Below, piece after piece: positions 35,971 through 43,966 of a stretch of 64,000 nt of DNA (position 1 is the first letter of the stretch; the number at the start of each line of letters is the position of its first letter). The DNA comes from Xanthomonas sp. SI (GTDB lineage Bacteria; Pseudomonadota; Gammaproteobacteria; Xanthomonadales; Xanthomonadaceae), in NCBI RefSeq assembly GCF_014236855.1, contig NZ_CP051261.1, positions 1,488,001 to 1,552,000 of the forward strand. Reading direction: 5' to 3'. Position numbers and translations under genes: made by a program. The notes under the pieces were generated by a model that ran no database searches, was not told the origin of the DNA, and was given only the letters and a program-made list of their open reading frames with translations.

Positions 35971-38451
35971 TCAGGCCGCTTCGCGCGAATGGTCGTCGCC
36001 GGCCGTGGCACGGTGGTAGTAGCTGGCCGAGCGCAGTTCGTCGGCGTCGAAATCGTCCACGCTGATCGTGTCCATGGTGATCTCGCGCAGTTCCTCCAGC
36101 TGGCGGCGCTCGTCGGCCGTCAGCACGCCTTCGCGCACCGCCTCGTCCAGCTGCGAGGCGAAGTCCAGCGCCTCGATGCCCTTGCTCTTGAGCGCCTTCA
36201 GGAACTTGCGCTCGACCGGCTCGGCCAGCACCGCCTTGGTCAGGTAGCTGGCGATGCGGCCGCCCGGGTTGTTCTCGCACGGGGTCAGGAACACGCCCTG
36301 GCCGAGGCGGTCGCGGGCTTCGTTCGGCGTCATCAGCAGCGCGGCGACGCGGTGACCCAGGCGGTCGCCCGGGGCTTCGGCGCGGCGGCCCCACGGGAAG
36401 ATCAGCGCCCACATCAGCCAGCCCACCGGACGGATCGGGAAGTTGCGCAGGGCGGCCGACAGCGCCAGTTCGATCTTGTGCACGCTGTCGTGGAAGGCCC
36501 AGGCCAGCAGCGGCTGGTCGGTCGCCGGCGCGCCGTCGTCGTGGTAGCGCTTGAGCATCGCGCTGGTCATGTAGATGTGGCTCAGCACGTCGCCCAGGCG
36601 GCCGGACAGCGATTCCTTGAACTTCAGCTTGCCGCCGAGCATCAGCATCGACACGTCGGCCATCAGCGCCAGGTTCGCCGAATAGCGGTCCAGCTTGCGG
36701 AAGAAGCGGCGGGTGTAGGCGTCGCCGGGCGCGGCGCCGATGCGTGCGGCGGTCAGGCCGAACCACAGCGAGCGCACCGCGTTGGAGATCGCGAAGCCGA
36801 TATGGCCGAACAGGTTGCGGTCGAACTCGTCGACGCCGGCCTTGTGGTCCGGATTGCCGGCGGCCTTCATTTCCTTCATCACCCACGGATGGCACAGGAT
36901 TGCGCCCTGGCCGAAGATCAGCAGGCTGCGGGTCATGATGTTGGCGCCTTCCACGGTGATCGCGATCGGCGCCGCCTGCCAGCTGCGGCCGGCGAAGTTG
37001 CGCGGGCCGAGGATGATGCCCTTGCCGCCGACCACATCCATCACGTCGCTGATGACTTCGCGGCTCATCGTGGTGCAGTGGTACTTGGCGATCGCCGACG
37101 GCACCGACGGCACGTCGCCGCGGTCCACCGCCGCGGCGGTCGCCTGCGCCAGCGCGCTGATCGCATAGGCCTTGCCGCCGATCCGCGCCAGCGCCTCTTC
37201 CACGCCCTCGAAGCGGCCGACCGACAGGCCGAACTGCTTGCGGATGCGCGCGTAGGCGCCGGTGACGATCGCGCCGTACTTGGCGCCGCCGCTGGCGGTG
37301 GAGGGCAGGGTGATCGAACGGCCCACTGCCAGGCACTCGTTGAGCATGTTCCAACCCTTGCCGACCATGTCCACGCCGCCGATCAGCTGGCTGAGCGGAA
37401 TGAACACCTCGCGGCCGTGGATCGGGCCGTTCTGGAACGGCGAGTTCAGAGGGAAGTGGCGGCGGCCGATCTCCACGCCCGGGGTTTCGCGCGGCAGCAG
37501 CGCCAGGGTGATGCCGATGTCCTTGGTGTCGCCGATCAGGCCTTCCGGGTCGTACATGCGGAACGCCAGGCCGACCAGCGTCGCCACTGGCGCCAGGGTG
37601 ATGTAGCGCTTGTCGAAGGTCAGCTTGACGCCGAGCACGTTGGCGCCGTTCCACTCGCCCTTGCAGACGATGCCGTAGTCGGGAATCGAGGTCGCGTCGG
37701 AACCCGCGAACGGGCCGGTCAGGCCGAAGCACGGCACTTCCTGGCCCACCGCCAGACGCGGCAGGTAATAGTCCTTCTGTTCCTTGGAGCCGTAGTGCAG
37801 CAGCAGTTCGCCCGGGCCCAGCGAGTTGGGCACGCCGACGGTGGAGCTGACCACGCTCGAGACCGAGGCGATCTTCTGGATCACCTTGTGGTGGGCCAGC
37901 GCGGAGAAACCCAGGCCGCCGTATTCCTTGGGAATGATCATGCCGAAGAACTTGTGCTTCTTGACGAAGCTCCACAGCTCCGGCGGCAGGTCGGCATGGA
38001 CGTGGGTGATTTCCCAGTCGTTGGTCATCCGGCATAGCTCTTCCACCGGGCCGTCGAGGAAGGCCTGCTCCTCGGCGGTCAGCTGCGGCTTCGGATAGTC
38101 GAGCAGCTTCTGCCAGTCCGGGTCGCCGGTGAACAGTTCGCCTTCGAAGCCGACCGAGCCGGTCTCCAGCGCAATCCGCTCGGTCTGCGACAGCGGCGGC
38201 AGCACCTTGCGGAACACCTTCAGCATCGGCGCGGTGAGCAGCGGCTTGCGCACGAACGGCAACAGCAGCGGCACCGCGACCAGCGCCAGCAGCACGGCGG
38301 CGACGATGGTGGCGACGTGGTGGGCGCCGAGCAGCCAGCACGCGACCAGCAGCGTGGCGCTCAGCGCGGCCCAGACGGCGAGCCGCATGCGGTGATAGGC
38401 GGCGAAGGCGCCTGCCAGCAGCAACACAAGGAAGGGTGCGACGATGCTCAT
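35971..38451 (-). CDS. fadE: Acyl-CoA dehydrogenase FadE
   Basis: 826-residue FadE-type acyl-CoA dehydrogenase catalysing the first step of fatty-acid beta-oxidation. Two or three N-terminal hydrophobic segments (residues 1-65) mark the membrane-bound long form. The dehydrogenase core includes MIIPKEYGGLGFSALAHHKV, LTGPFAGSDATSIPDYG, KWNM-type loop KGWNMLNECLAVGRSI and VVGGKGIILGPRNFAG; a C-terminal DUF1974 region (YLTKAVLAEPVERKFLKAL) follows. Length is as in E. coli FadE. GGAG lies about 8 nt upstream, and its ATG overlaps the preceding hydrolase stop (ATGA). Confidence 0.95.
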   Translation of the reverse strand: MSIVAPFLVLLLAGAFAAYHRMRLAVWAALSATLLVACWLLGAHHVATIVAAVLLALVAVPLLLPFVRKPLLTAPMLKVFRKVLPPLSQTERIALETGSVGFEGELFTGDPDWQKLLDYPKPQLTAEEQAFLDGPVEELCRMTNDWEITHVHADLPPELWSFVKKHKFFGMIIPKEYGGLGFSALAHHKVIQKIASVSSVVSSTVGVPNSLGPGELLLHYGSKEQKDYYLPRLAVGQEVPCFGLTGPFAGSDATSIPDYGIVCKGEWNGANVLGVKLTFDKRYITLAPVATLVGLAFRMYDPEGLIGDTKDIGITLALLPRETPGVEIGRRHFPLNSPFQNGPIHGREVFIPLSQLIGGVDMVGKGWNMLNECLAVGRSITLPSTASGGAKYGAIVTGAYARIRKQFGLSVGRFEGVEEALARIGGKAYAISALAQATAAAVDRGDVPSVPSAIAKYHCTTMSREVISDVMDVVGGKGIILGPRNFAGRSWQAAPIAITVEGANIMTRSLLIFGQGAILCHPWVMKEMKAAGNPDHKAGVDEFDRNLFGHIGFAISNAVRSLWFGLTAARIGAAPGDAYTRRFFRKLDRYSANLALMADVSMLMLGGKLKFKESLSGRLGDVLSHIYMTSAMLKRYHDDGAPATDQPLLAWAFHDSVHKIELALSAALRNFPIRPVGWLMWALIFPWGRRAEAPGDRLGHRVAALLMTPNEARDRLGQGVFLTPCENNPGGRIASYLTKAVLAEPVERKFLKALKSKGIEALDFASQLDEAVREGVLTADERRQLEELREITMDTISVDDFDADELRSASYYHRATAGDDHSREAA

Positions 38452-39368
38452 GGGCTTGCTCCGGGGACTTGCTCGGTGACGGCGGACGGTGCGCCGGCGT
38501 TAGCCGGTGGCAGTGCATCCAGATAATGCAACACAGTGGCGGTAAACGCGGCGTTGTCGTCGCCGGCCAGCATATGCGTGGCCTCGGGAAGGTGCACATG
38601 CTGCGCATGCGGCACCAACGACAGGAATTCTTCGATGGTCTGCGGCGTGACCAGATCGCTGCGCCCGCCGCTGATCAGCAGCACCGGGCAGTGCACCTTG
38701 CGCGCGGCCTGCGCGATCGCGTCCTGGTGCTGCTCGCCGTCGCGCGCCAGCTCCTCGACCAGGCGCGGGTCCCAGTGCCAGTACCAGCGGCCGTCGGCGT
38801 GCCGACGCAGGACGCTGCGCAGCGCATCGGGCGACTTGCGCGCGCGCTGCGGCAGATAGGCGGCGATGGCGTCGCCGGCGTCGTCCAGCGTGGCGAAGCC
38901 GTGCGGATGCGCGGTCATGAAGGCGAGGATGCGTTCGACCCCGGCCGGCTGCCAGCGCGGGGTGATGTCGACCAGCACCATCGCCCGGAACAGGCCCGGC
39001 CAGCGCGCCTCGGCCATCAGCCCGAACAGCCCGCCCATCGAGGCGGCGACCAGCACCGGCGCCGGCGCCATTTCGCCGGCGACCACGATCAGGTCGTCGG
39101 TGAACTGTTCGCCGCGGTAGGGCAGGGCGGTGGGATTGCGGGTGGAGTCGCCATGGCCGCGCGCGTCGTAGGCGACGCTGCGATAGCCGTGCGCCTGCAA
39201 CGCCGCGGCGCTGGACATCCAGGCGTGCCGGGTCTGCCCGAAACCGTGCGCGAACAACAGGCTGCCCGCAGCGCCGGGCTCGGTGACGGTCGCGGCCAGC
39301 TGCATGTCGTCCGCGCCGGCGAGCAGGGCGGAGGCCGCAATCGGCATGCTGGAAGGAGAGGAAACCAT
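38448..39368 (-). CDS. Alpha/beta-hydrolase coupled to fadE
   Basis: 306-residue alpha/beta-hydrolase fold protein. LLFAHGFGQTRHAW gives the oxyanion region, AASMGGLFGLMAE the nucleophile elbow (Ser in SMGG), SGGRSDLVTP the likely acid Asp and ATHMLAGDD the catalytic His. It overlaps fadE by 4 nt and so is co-translated, which suggests a thioesterase or lipase feeding beta-oxidation. The start is uncertain: ATG 39368 sits inside the operator palindrome and has no clear ribosome site; ATG 39347 or 39305 are alternatives. Confidence 0.85.
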   Translation of the reverse strand: MVSSPSSMPIAASALLAGADDMQLAATVTEPGAAGSLLFAHGFGQTRHAWMSSAAALQAHGYRSVAYDARGHGDSTRNPTALPYRGEQFTDDLIVVAGEMAPAPVLVAASMGGLFGLMAEARWPGLFRAMVLVDITPRWQPAGVERILAFMTAHPHGFATLDDAGDAIAAYLPQRARKSPDALRSVLRRHADGRWYWHWDPRLVEELARDGEQHQDAIAQAARKVHCPVLLISGGRSDLVTPQTIEEFLSLVPHAQHVHLPEATHMLAGDDNAAFTATVLHYLDALPPANAGAPSAVTEQVPGASP

Positions 39369-39382
39369 ACGAGCTAGTATGG
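39365..39382. promoter_or_regulatory. TetR-type operator 1
   Basis: CCATACGAGCTAGTATGG: perfect 6-bp arms CCATAC/GTATGG around a nearly symmetric centre. It lies between the divergent hydrolase-fadE operon and the tetR gene, with its centre 36 bp from operator 2. Confidence 0.7.
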
Positions 39383-39402
39383 ATGAGCCGGCAGCGATGT
39401 CA

Positions 39403-39416
39403 ATACGATGCAGTAT
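39403..39416. promoter_or_regulatory. TetR-type operator 2
   Basis: ATACGATGCAGTAT followed by GG repeats the ATAC-N6-GTAT pattern of operator 1. Two further half-sites, CATACTGC (39469-39476) and CGTATGG (39489-39495), lie closer to the tetR start. Confidence 0.6.
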
Positions 39417-39507
39417 GGAAACGAAAAGCCAATGCTGCCGGGCATTTGCGTGCGATTCATGGAGGGCACATACTGCAACCGACTTCCCCGTATGGTTAAA
39501 TCGACGG

Positions 39508-40119
39508 ATGAACAATGCCTCCGTGTCTACCACCGACGACGCCGCCGCTCCCAGCGGTGGCCGCAACAACCGACTCAGCGCCGAAGATTGGGCGCAGGCC
39601 GCACTGGACCTGATCGCCGAACAGGGCGTCAACTCGGTAGCGGTGGAACCGCTGGCACGGCGTCTGGGCGTGACCAAGGGCAGCTTCTACTGGCACTTCC
39701 CGTCGCGCGATGCGTTGCTGCAGGCGGCGCTGGAGCGCTGGGAACTGGTCGAGCAGCAACAGGTGTTCGGCAGCCTGGAAGAGGTGCCGGATCCGCGCAC
39801 CCGGTTGCGCGCGCTGTTCCAACTGGTCGCGCACGAGGTCAAGCCGCACATCATCTACAGCGAGCTGCTGAAGGCGCTGGACCATCCGGCGGTGCGTCCG
39901 GTCATCGACCGGGTCTCGCAGCGGCGCATGGAGTACCTGATCGCCTCGTTCCGCCAGGCCGGCCTCAGCCGCACCGATGCCCAGCACCGCGCCCGCCTGG
40001 CCTACGCGGCCTACGTCGGTTTCCTGCAGTTGTCGCTGCAGTTGCACCAGCCCAAGCAGGCGCGCGAGGAGTTCGAGGCCTATGTCGAACACGTGATCGT
40101 GACCCTGATCCCCGGCTGA
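39508..40119 (+). CDS. TetR-family transcriptional regulator
   Basis: 203-residue regulator. The helix-turn-helix lies in the first 70 residues (AEQGVNSVAVEPLARRLGVTKGSFYWHFPSRDALL), the TetR signature. The ligand domain (residues 80-200) carries no known motif. ATG at 39508 was chosen because the family's helix begins 25 residues later; the frame is open further upstream across the operators. It probably represses the divergent hydrolase-fadE operon and itself. Its stop overlaps the next gene as TGATG. Confidence 0.92.
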   Translation: MNNASVSTTDDAAAPSGGRNNRLSAEDWAQAALDLIAEQGVNSVAVEPLARRLGVTKGSFYWHFPSRDALLQAALERWELVEQQQVFGSLEEVPDPRTRLRALFQLVAHEVKPHIIYSELLKALDHPAVRPVIDRVSQRRMEYLIASFRQAGLSRTDAQHRARLAYAAYVGFLQLSLQLHQPKQAREEFEAYVEHVIVTLIPG

Positions 40120-41411
40120 TGTTCCAGGAACTGACCCGCTCCAGCGTGCACGAGCAAGTGCGCCGGCATCTCGCCCAGGGCGACTATCGGCGTGCCGATG
40201 CGCTGTGCGAACAGGTACTGGCCACGGCGGCGGACGATGTGACGCTGCGGCGCATGCACGCGACGCTGCTGATGGAGAGCGGCGAGATCGCGCGTGCGGC
40301 CCAGGCCTGGGCTCTGGTTGCCGCCGCCGAACCGAGCCTGGAGGCGTGCAGCCGGCTGGGCATCTGCCTGGCTCACCTGGGCGAGCATGCGCAGGCGCTG
40401 CCGGCGTTCGAACAGGCCTTGCGGCTGTCAACGGACGCGTTCCTGGTGCGGCTGTGCTACGCCGAGAGCCTGGATGCCGTGGGGCGCGGCGACGACGCCT
40501 TGCCGATGTACTTCGCCGCGGTGCATGCCGCGCAGGCCAAGGGCCGCTGGCTCGATCAGCACAGCACCGCGCCGGAGTTGCGGCCGCGGGTGATCGCGGC
40601 GATGGCGCGGATCGACCAGGGACGGCACGCCTTGTTCGCGGCGGCGGTACAGCCGCTGATCGACCGTTTCGGCGAAGCGGCGCTGCGCCGGGTGACGGCC
40701 GCGCTGCGGATCTATCTGGGGCTGCAGCCGCGCCCTGCCGACGACGGCCAGCGCCCCACCTTCCTGTATGTGCCCGATCTGGATCCCTCGCCGTATCTGG
40801 ACGCGTCGCGTTTCCCCTGGTACGCGCGGCTGCAGGCCGCCACCGAGGGCATCTGCAACGAACTGCGGCAGGTGCTGGCCTCGCGCCAGGCGGTGCAACC
40901 GTTCCTGGATTTCAGCAACGGCGCCACGCCGCAGGACTACCTCAGCGCCAAGCACGGCGATGGCGCCTGGGATGCCTATTTCTTCTACCGGCACGGCGTT
41001 GCGCATGCCGAGAACCTGCAGCGTTGCCCGGTCACCACGGCGGCGCTGGCGCATGTGCCGTTGACCAAGATCGATCTGCACGCGCCGGAGGTGCTGTTCT
41101 CGATCCTGGCGCCAGGCACCACGATCAAGCCGCACTACGGGGTCAGCAACTCGCGCGTTGTCACCCATCTGCCGCTGATCGTGCCGCCGGAGTGCGCGCT
41201 GGAGGTCGCCGGCATCACCCACCACTGGCAAGTCGGGCAGCTGGTCACCTTCAACGACACCTGCCTGCACCAGGCCTGGAACCACAGCGAGCAGCTGCGG
41301 GTGGTGATGATCCTGGACACTTGGCATCCGGACCTGGAAGAGGCCGAGACGCTGGCGCTGCGGCAGCTGATCGAGACGATCGGCGCGTTCAACCTGCGCG
41401 CGGGCCTGTAG
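40119..41411 (+). CDS. TPR-containing aspartyl/asparaginyl beta-hydroxylase
   Basis: 430-residue protein. Residues 1-130 form TPR-like helical repeats (GDYRRADALCEQVLATA, GEIARAAQAWALVAAAEP, GEHAQALPAFEQALRLS). The C-terminal domain is an aspartyl/asparaginyl beta-hydroxylase: predicted iron ligands are His339 (TTIKPHYGVSN) and His384 (TCLHQAWNHS), with RVVTHLPLIVP and ECALEVAG as conserved strands. Such enzymes hydroxylate Asp or Asn side chains in peptides or proteins using 2-oxoglutarate. The start overlaps the tetR stop (TGATG). It converges on the oxygenase-sulfotransferase operon. Confidence 0.88.
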   Translation: MFQELTRSSVHEQVRRHLAQGDYRRADALCEQVLATAADDVTLRRMHATLLMESGEIARAAQAWALVAAAEPSLEACSRLGICLAHLGEHAQALPAFEQALRLSTDAFLVRLCYAESLDAVGRGDDALPMYFAAVHAAQAKGRWLDQHSTAPELRPRVIAAMARIDQGRHALFAAAVQPLIDRFGEAALRRVTAALRIYLGLQPRPADDGQRPTFLYVPDLDPSPYLDASRFPWYARLQAATEGICNELRQVLASRQAVQPFLDFSNGATPQDYLSAKHGDGAWDAYFFYRHGVAHAENLQRCPVTTAALAHVPLTKIDLHAPEVLFSILAPGTTIKPHYGVSNSRVVTHLPLIVPPECALEVAGITHHWQVGQLVTFNDTCLHQAWNHSEQLRVVMILDTWHPDLEEAETLALRQLIETIGAFNLRAGL

Positions 41412-41477
41412 CCGGCGCAGCCGTCCAGCCGCGTGCGGCCCGGTTCGCGCACGCACTACCGGGCCGGCGCGTGCCGC

Positions 41478-42044
41478 TCAGCGCTTGAACATCAGGTAGG
41501 TGGAGAGGATGTACTTGTCGTTGGAGACCGGCGGATTGCCGACGTGCTGGTACATCCAGTACGGCGGGAACATCAGCAGCCTGCCGGTGCGCGGCACGGT
41601 CTCCACGTCCAGGTCGCAGAAGCGCGTGGTGCCGCCTTCGGCGACGTCGTTGAGGTACCACAGGAACACCAGGTAGCGTTCGGACACCTCGTCGATCGAA
41701 TCGAAGTGCGGCTGGAAACGGTCGCTGCCGCCGACCTGGTATTTCTTCAGGATCAGCCGGTCGATGGTGGGGCGGTACGGGATCGACAGGGTCAGCCCGA
41801 GGTCCTGGTTGTAGCGCGCCAGGTAGTGCTCGATCTTGTCCAGGAAGAATCCCAGGAACGCCGGGTCGGCGAGCTTGCCGACATCCAGCTCGGTCCAGTT
41901 GCTGTCGCCGAGCACCGCGCGGCTGTTGCTGCCGTTGCGCTGGTGATGCGCGCGCGAGGCCTCGAAGCCGTCGATCAGCTGGCGGCAGAACGCCTCGGGC
42001 AGCGCATCGTCGTAGCTGCGGATGTAGTCGCTCAGCGCTTTCAT
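41478..42044 (-). CDS. 2OG-Fe(II) oxygenase, prolyl-4-hydroxylase-like
   Basis: 188-residue oxygenase. Predicted iron ligands are His113 and Asp115 (FQPHFDSIDE) and His167 (YQHVGNPP), with Lys near 177 (SNDKYIL) as the 2-oxoglutarate ligand; RYLVFLWYLND and GGTTRFCDLD are typical of the P4H fold. There is no signal peptide. Its ATG overlaps the sulfotransferase stop (ATGA), so both should be made together. The substrate is unknown; a protein or peptide side chain is likely. Confidence 0.87.
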   Translation of the reverse strand: MKALSDYIRSYDDALPEAFCRQLIDGFEASRAHHQRNGSNSRAVLGDSNWTELDVGKLADPAFLGFFLDKIEHYLARYNQDLGLTLSIPYRPTIDRLILKKYQVGGSDRFQPHFDSIDEVSERYLVFLWYLNDVAEGGTTRFCDLDVETVPRTGRLLMFPPYWMYQHVGNPPVSNDKYILSTYLMFKR

Positions 42045-43888
42045 GGCGCAGGCATCTCCAGGTCGTAGTCCCAATGCGCGGCCACCGGTTGCAGGATCGG
42101 CAACGCGCCGGCCAGCCACGGCGCGTAGGCGTGCCAGCGGTCCACCGCGCGCCGGTTCACCGGTTCCACCACCTGCGAATAGCTGGGCGTGCTGATGTAG
42201 CCCTTGCGTGCGGCATGCTGGCTGAAGCCGGCCAGGAATTCGGGTTGCGCGATGCCGAGGAAGCCGCCGATGCGCTGCACCTGCGCGGGGAAATCGGCAA
42301 CCGTTTCCTCGTACTTGAGGACCAGCAGGTCCGGCTGCAGCAACGCCTGATGGTGGATCCAGAAACGCATCGCGTTGACGTAGCTCTTGGCCAGGCGCTC
42401 CAGGCTGGAGCACAGCACCATGAACGCCGGAGAGCGGAAATTCTGCATGTAGCAGCTCAGCAGCACGTCGCACGGATGGCGCAGGGCGAGGATGATCTTG
42501 GCGTTCGGGAACAGGCGCACGATCATCGGCAGGCGCAGCATGTTGAGCGGATTCTTGTCGACCAACTGCTGGCCCGGCGCCAGCGCGATGACCTTGGCGA
42601 TCTCCGACCAGTACACCTGGCGCATCGCCTCCACCTGCGCCTCGTCCAGCGCGCCCAGATCGTAGGGGTAGCGCTTGCCCTGCGCTTCCATCCACTCGAT
42701 GCAGCGCTGCAAGGTGGCGCGTTCGTCCATCGATGCGTAACCCGGGTGCGCGTCGAGCATCTGCTCGAGCATGGTGGTGCCCGAGCGCGGGAAGCCGACG
42801 ATGAACACCGGCGAGGCGTCGCTGCCGGGCGCATCGCCGCGCGCGTCGGCATAGCGCGCCTGTGCGTCGTCCAGCCACAGGCTGGAGACCTGCAGCGGTT
42901 CTTCGTTGGAGTAGGCGATCTCCGGCACGCTATCGGCTGCGAGCTTGAAGTGGATGGCGTGGGCTTTCTCCAGCATGGCCATCGCGGCGGCGGGATGGCC
43001 TTGCTTGTCCTCGATGCCGGCGAGCGCGAAATAGGCGATGGCCTGGACCTGGATTTGCGGCTGCAGCTCTAGCAGGTTCTCGATTGCACGGCGTGCCGCG
43101 GCATAGTCCTTGCGGCGCTGCGCCAGCGACGCTTCCAGTTGCAGGATCTCTACGCGCGTCTGCCGGTCGTGCTGCTGCTGCGGCATGGATGCGGCCTGCG
43201 CCAACAGCGCAGTGGCCTGCTCGACGCGGTTGGTGCGTTCGTGCAACTGCGCCAGGCGGATGACGTTGGACAGCGACGGGGCCTGTCCGGGCCGGCTCTG
43301 CGTGAGCAGCGCTTCGGCTTCGTCGGTCCGGCCGACCTGGATCAAGGCGGTGGCCAGTTCCTCGCGCAGGTTGTCCGGCAGTTGCGGCCAGATCGCCGGC
43401 GGCGGCAGCAACGCCGCCGCGCGCTGGGCGTCGCCGCACTCGAAGCAGGCGATCGCGGCATAGATGCGTGCCTCGGGCTGGCTGGGGTCCAGGTCCACGG
43501 CATCCAGAAATCGGTGGCGGGCATGGGCGATGTCACCCTTGTCCAGCAATACCAGGCCGTAATCGACCAGGTAGTGATATGTCTGCGGCGCAAGCGCCAG
43601 GGCTTGCCGATAGGCGTGTTCGGCCGGGGCGTGCTCGCCGAGCGTACGCAGGGTCAGGCCGAGATTGGCCCAATGCGCGGATTCGTGCGGCTGCAGTTCG
43701 GTCAATCGCTGGTAGATGGAGGCAGCGCCGGCGGTATCGCCCGCATGCTGCAGCGACATCGCCAACAAGGTGTTCCAGGAAGGATCGCCGGGATCGCTGG
43801 CCAGCGCCTGGCGGCAGAGGTCGGTGGCCACGCCAGCCTGGCCTTGGTCGATCAGCTGGATGGCGTATTGCAGTTGCGGAGAGTTCAT
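42041..43888 (-). CDS. TPR-sulfotransferase fusion protein
   Basis: 615-residue two-part protein. Residues 1-310 are TPR repeats (DTAGAASIYQRLTELQP, GEHAPAEHAYRQALALAP, GDIAHARHRFLDAVDLDP). Residues 355-600 form a sulfotransferase domain: the PAPS 5'-phosphate loop FIVGFPRSGTTM lies at 362-373, LRHPCDVLLSCYMQNF is the 3'-phosphate site, and LKYEETVADFPAQVQRIGGFLG is conserved in tyrosylprotein-type sulfotransferases. It probably sulfates a protein, peptide or glycan in the cytoplasm. It lies downstream of the TBDR beyond a terminator and is coupled to the P4H-like oxygenase. Confidence 0.9.
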   Translation of the reverse strand: MNSPQLQYAIQLIDQGQAGVATDLCRQALASDPGDPSWNTLLAMSLQHAGDTAGAASIYQRLTELQPHESAHWANLGLTLRTLGEHAPAEHAYRQALALAPQTYHYLVDYGLVLLDKGDIAHARHRFLDAVDLDPSQPEARIYAAIACFECGDAQRAAALLPPPAIWPQLPDNLREELATALIQVGRTDEAEALLTQSRPGQAPSLSNVIRLAQLHERTNRVEQATALLAQAASMPQQQHDRQTRVEILQLEASLAQRRKDYAAARRAIENLLELQPQIQVQAIAYFALAGIEDKQGHPAAAMAMLEKAHAIHFKLAADSVPEIAYSNEEPLQVSSLWLDDAQARYADARGDAPGSDASPVFIVGFPRSGTTMLEQMLDAHPGYASMDERATLQRCIEWMEAQGKRYPYDLGALDEAQVEAMRQVYWSEIAKVIALAPGQQLVDKNPLNMLRLPMIVRLFPNAKIILALRHPCDVLLSCYMQNFRSPAFMVLCSSLERLAKSYVNAMRFWIHHQALLQPDLLVLKYEETVADFPAQVQRIGGFLGIAQPEFLAGFSQHAARKGYISTPSYSQVVEPVNRRAVDRWHAYAPWLAGALPILQPVAAHWDYDLEMPAP

Positions 43889-43901
43889 TCGGATCTACCA
43901 A

Positions 43902-43936
43902 TGAAAAAGGGCCGCGCGAATCATTCGCGCGGCCCC
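43902..43936 (-). terminator. Intrinsic terminator after the third TonB receptor
   Basis: A 13-bp stem (43909-43921 with 43923-43935; tip opens to a small loop) is followed on the minus strand by TTTTT. It lies between the receptor stop and the sulfotransferase start. Confidence 0.88.
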
Positions 43937-43966
43937 GTCTTCAAATCAAGAGCGTCGTTGCCGTGC

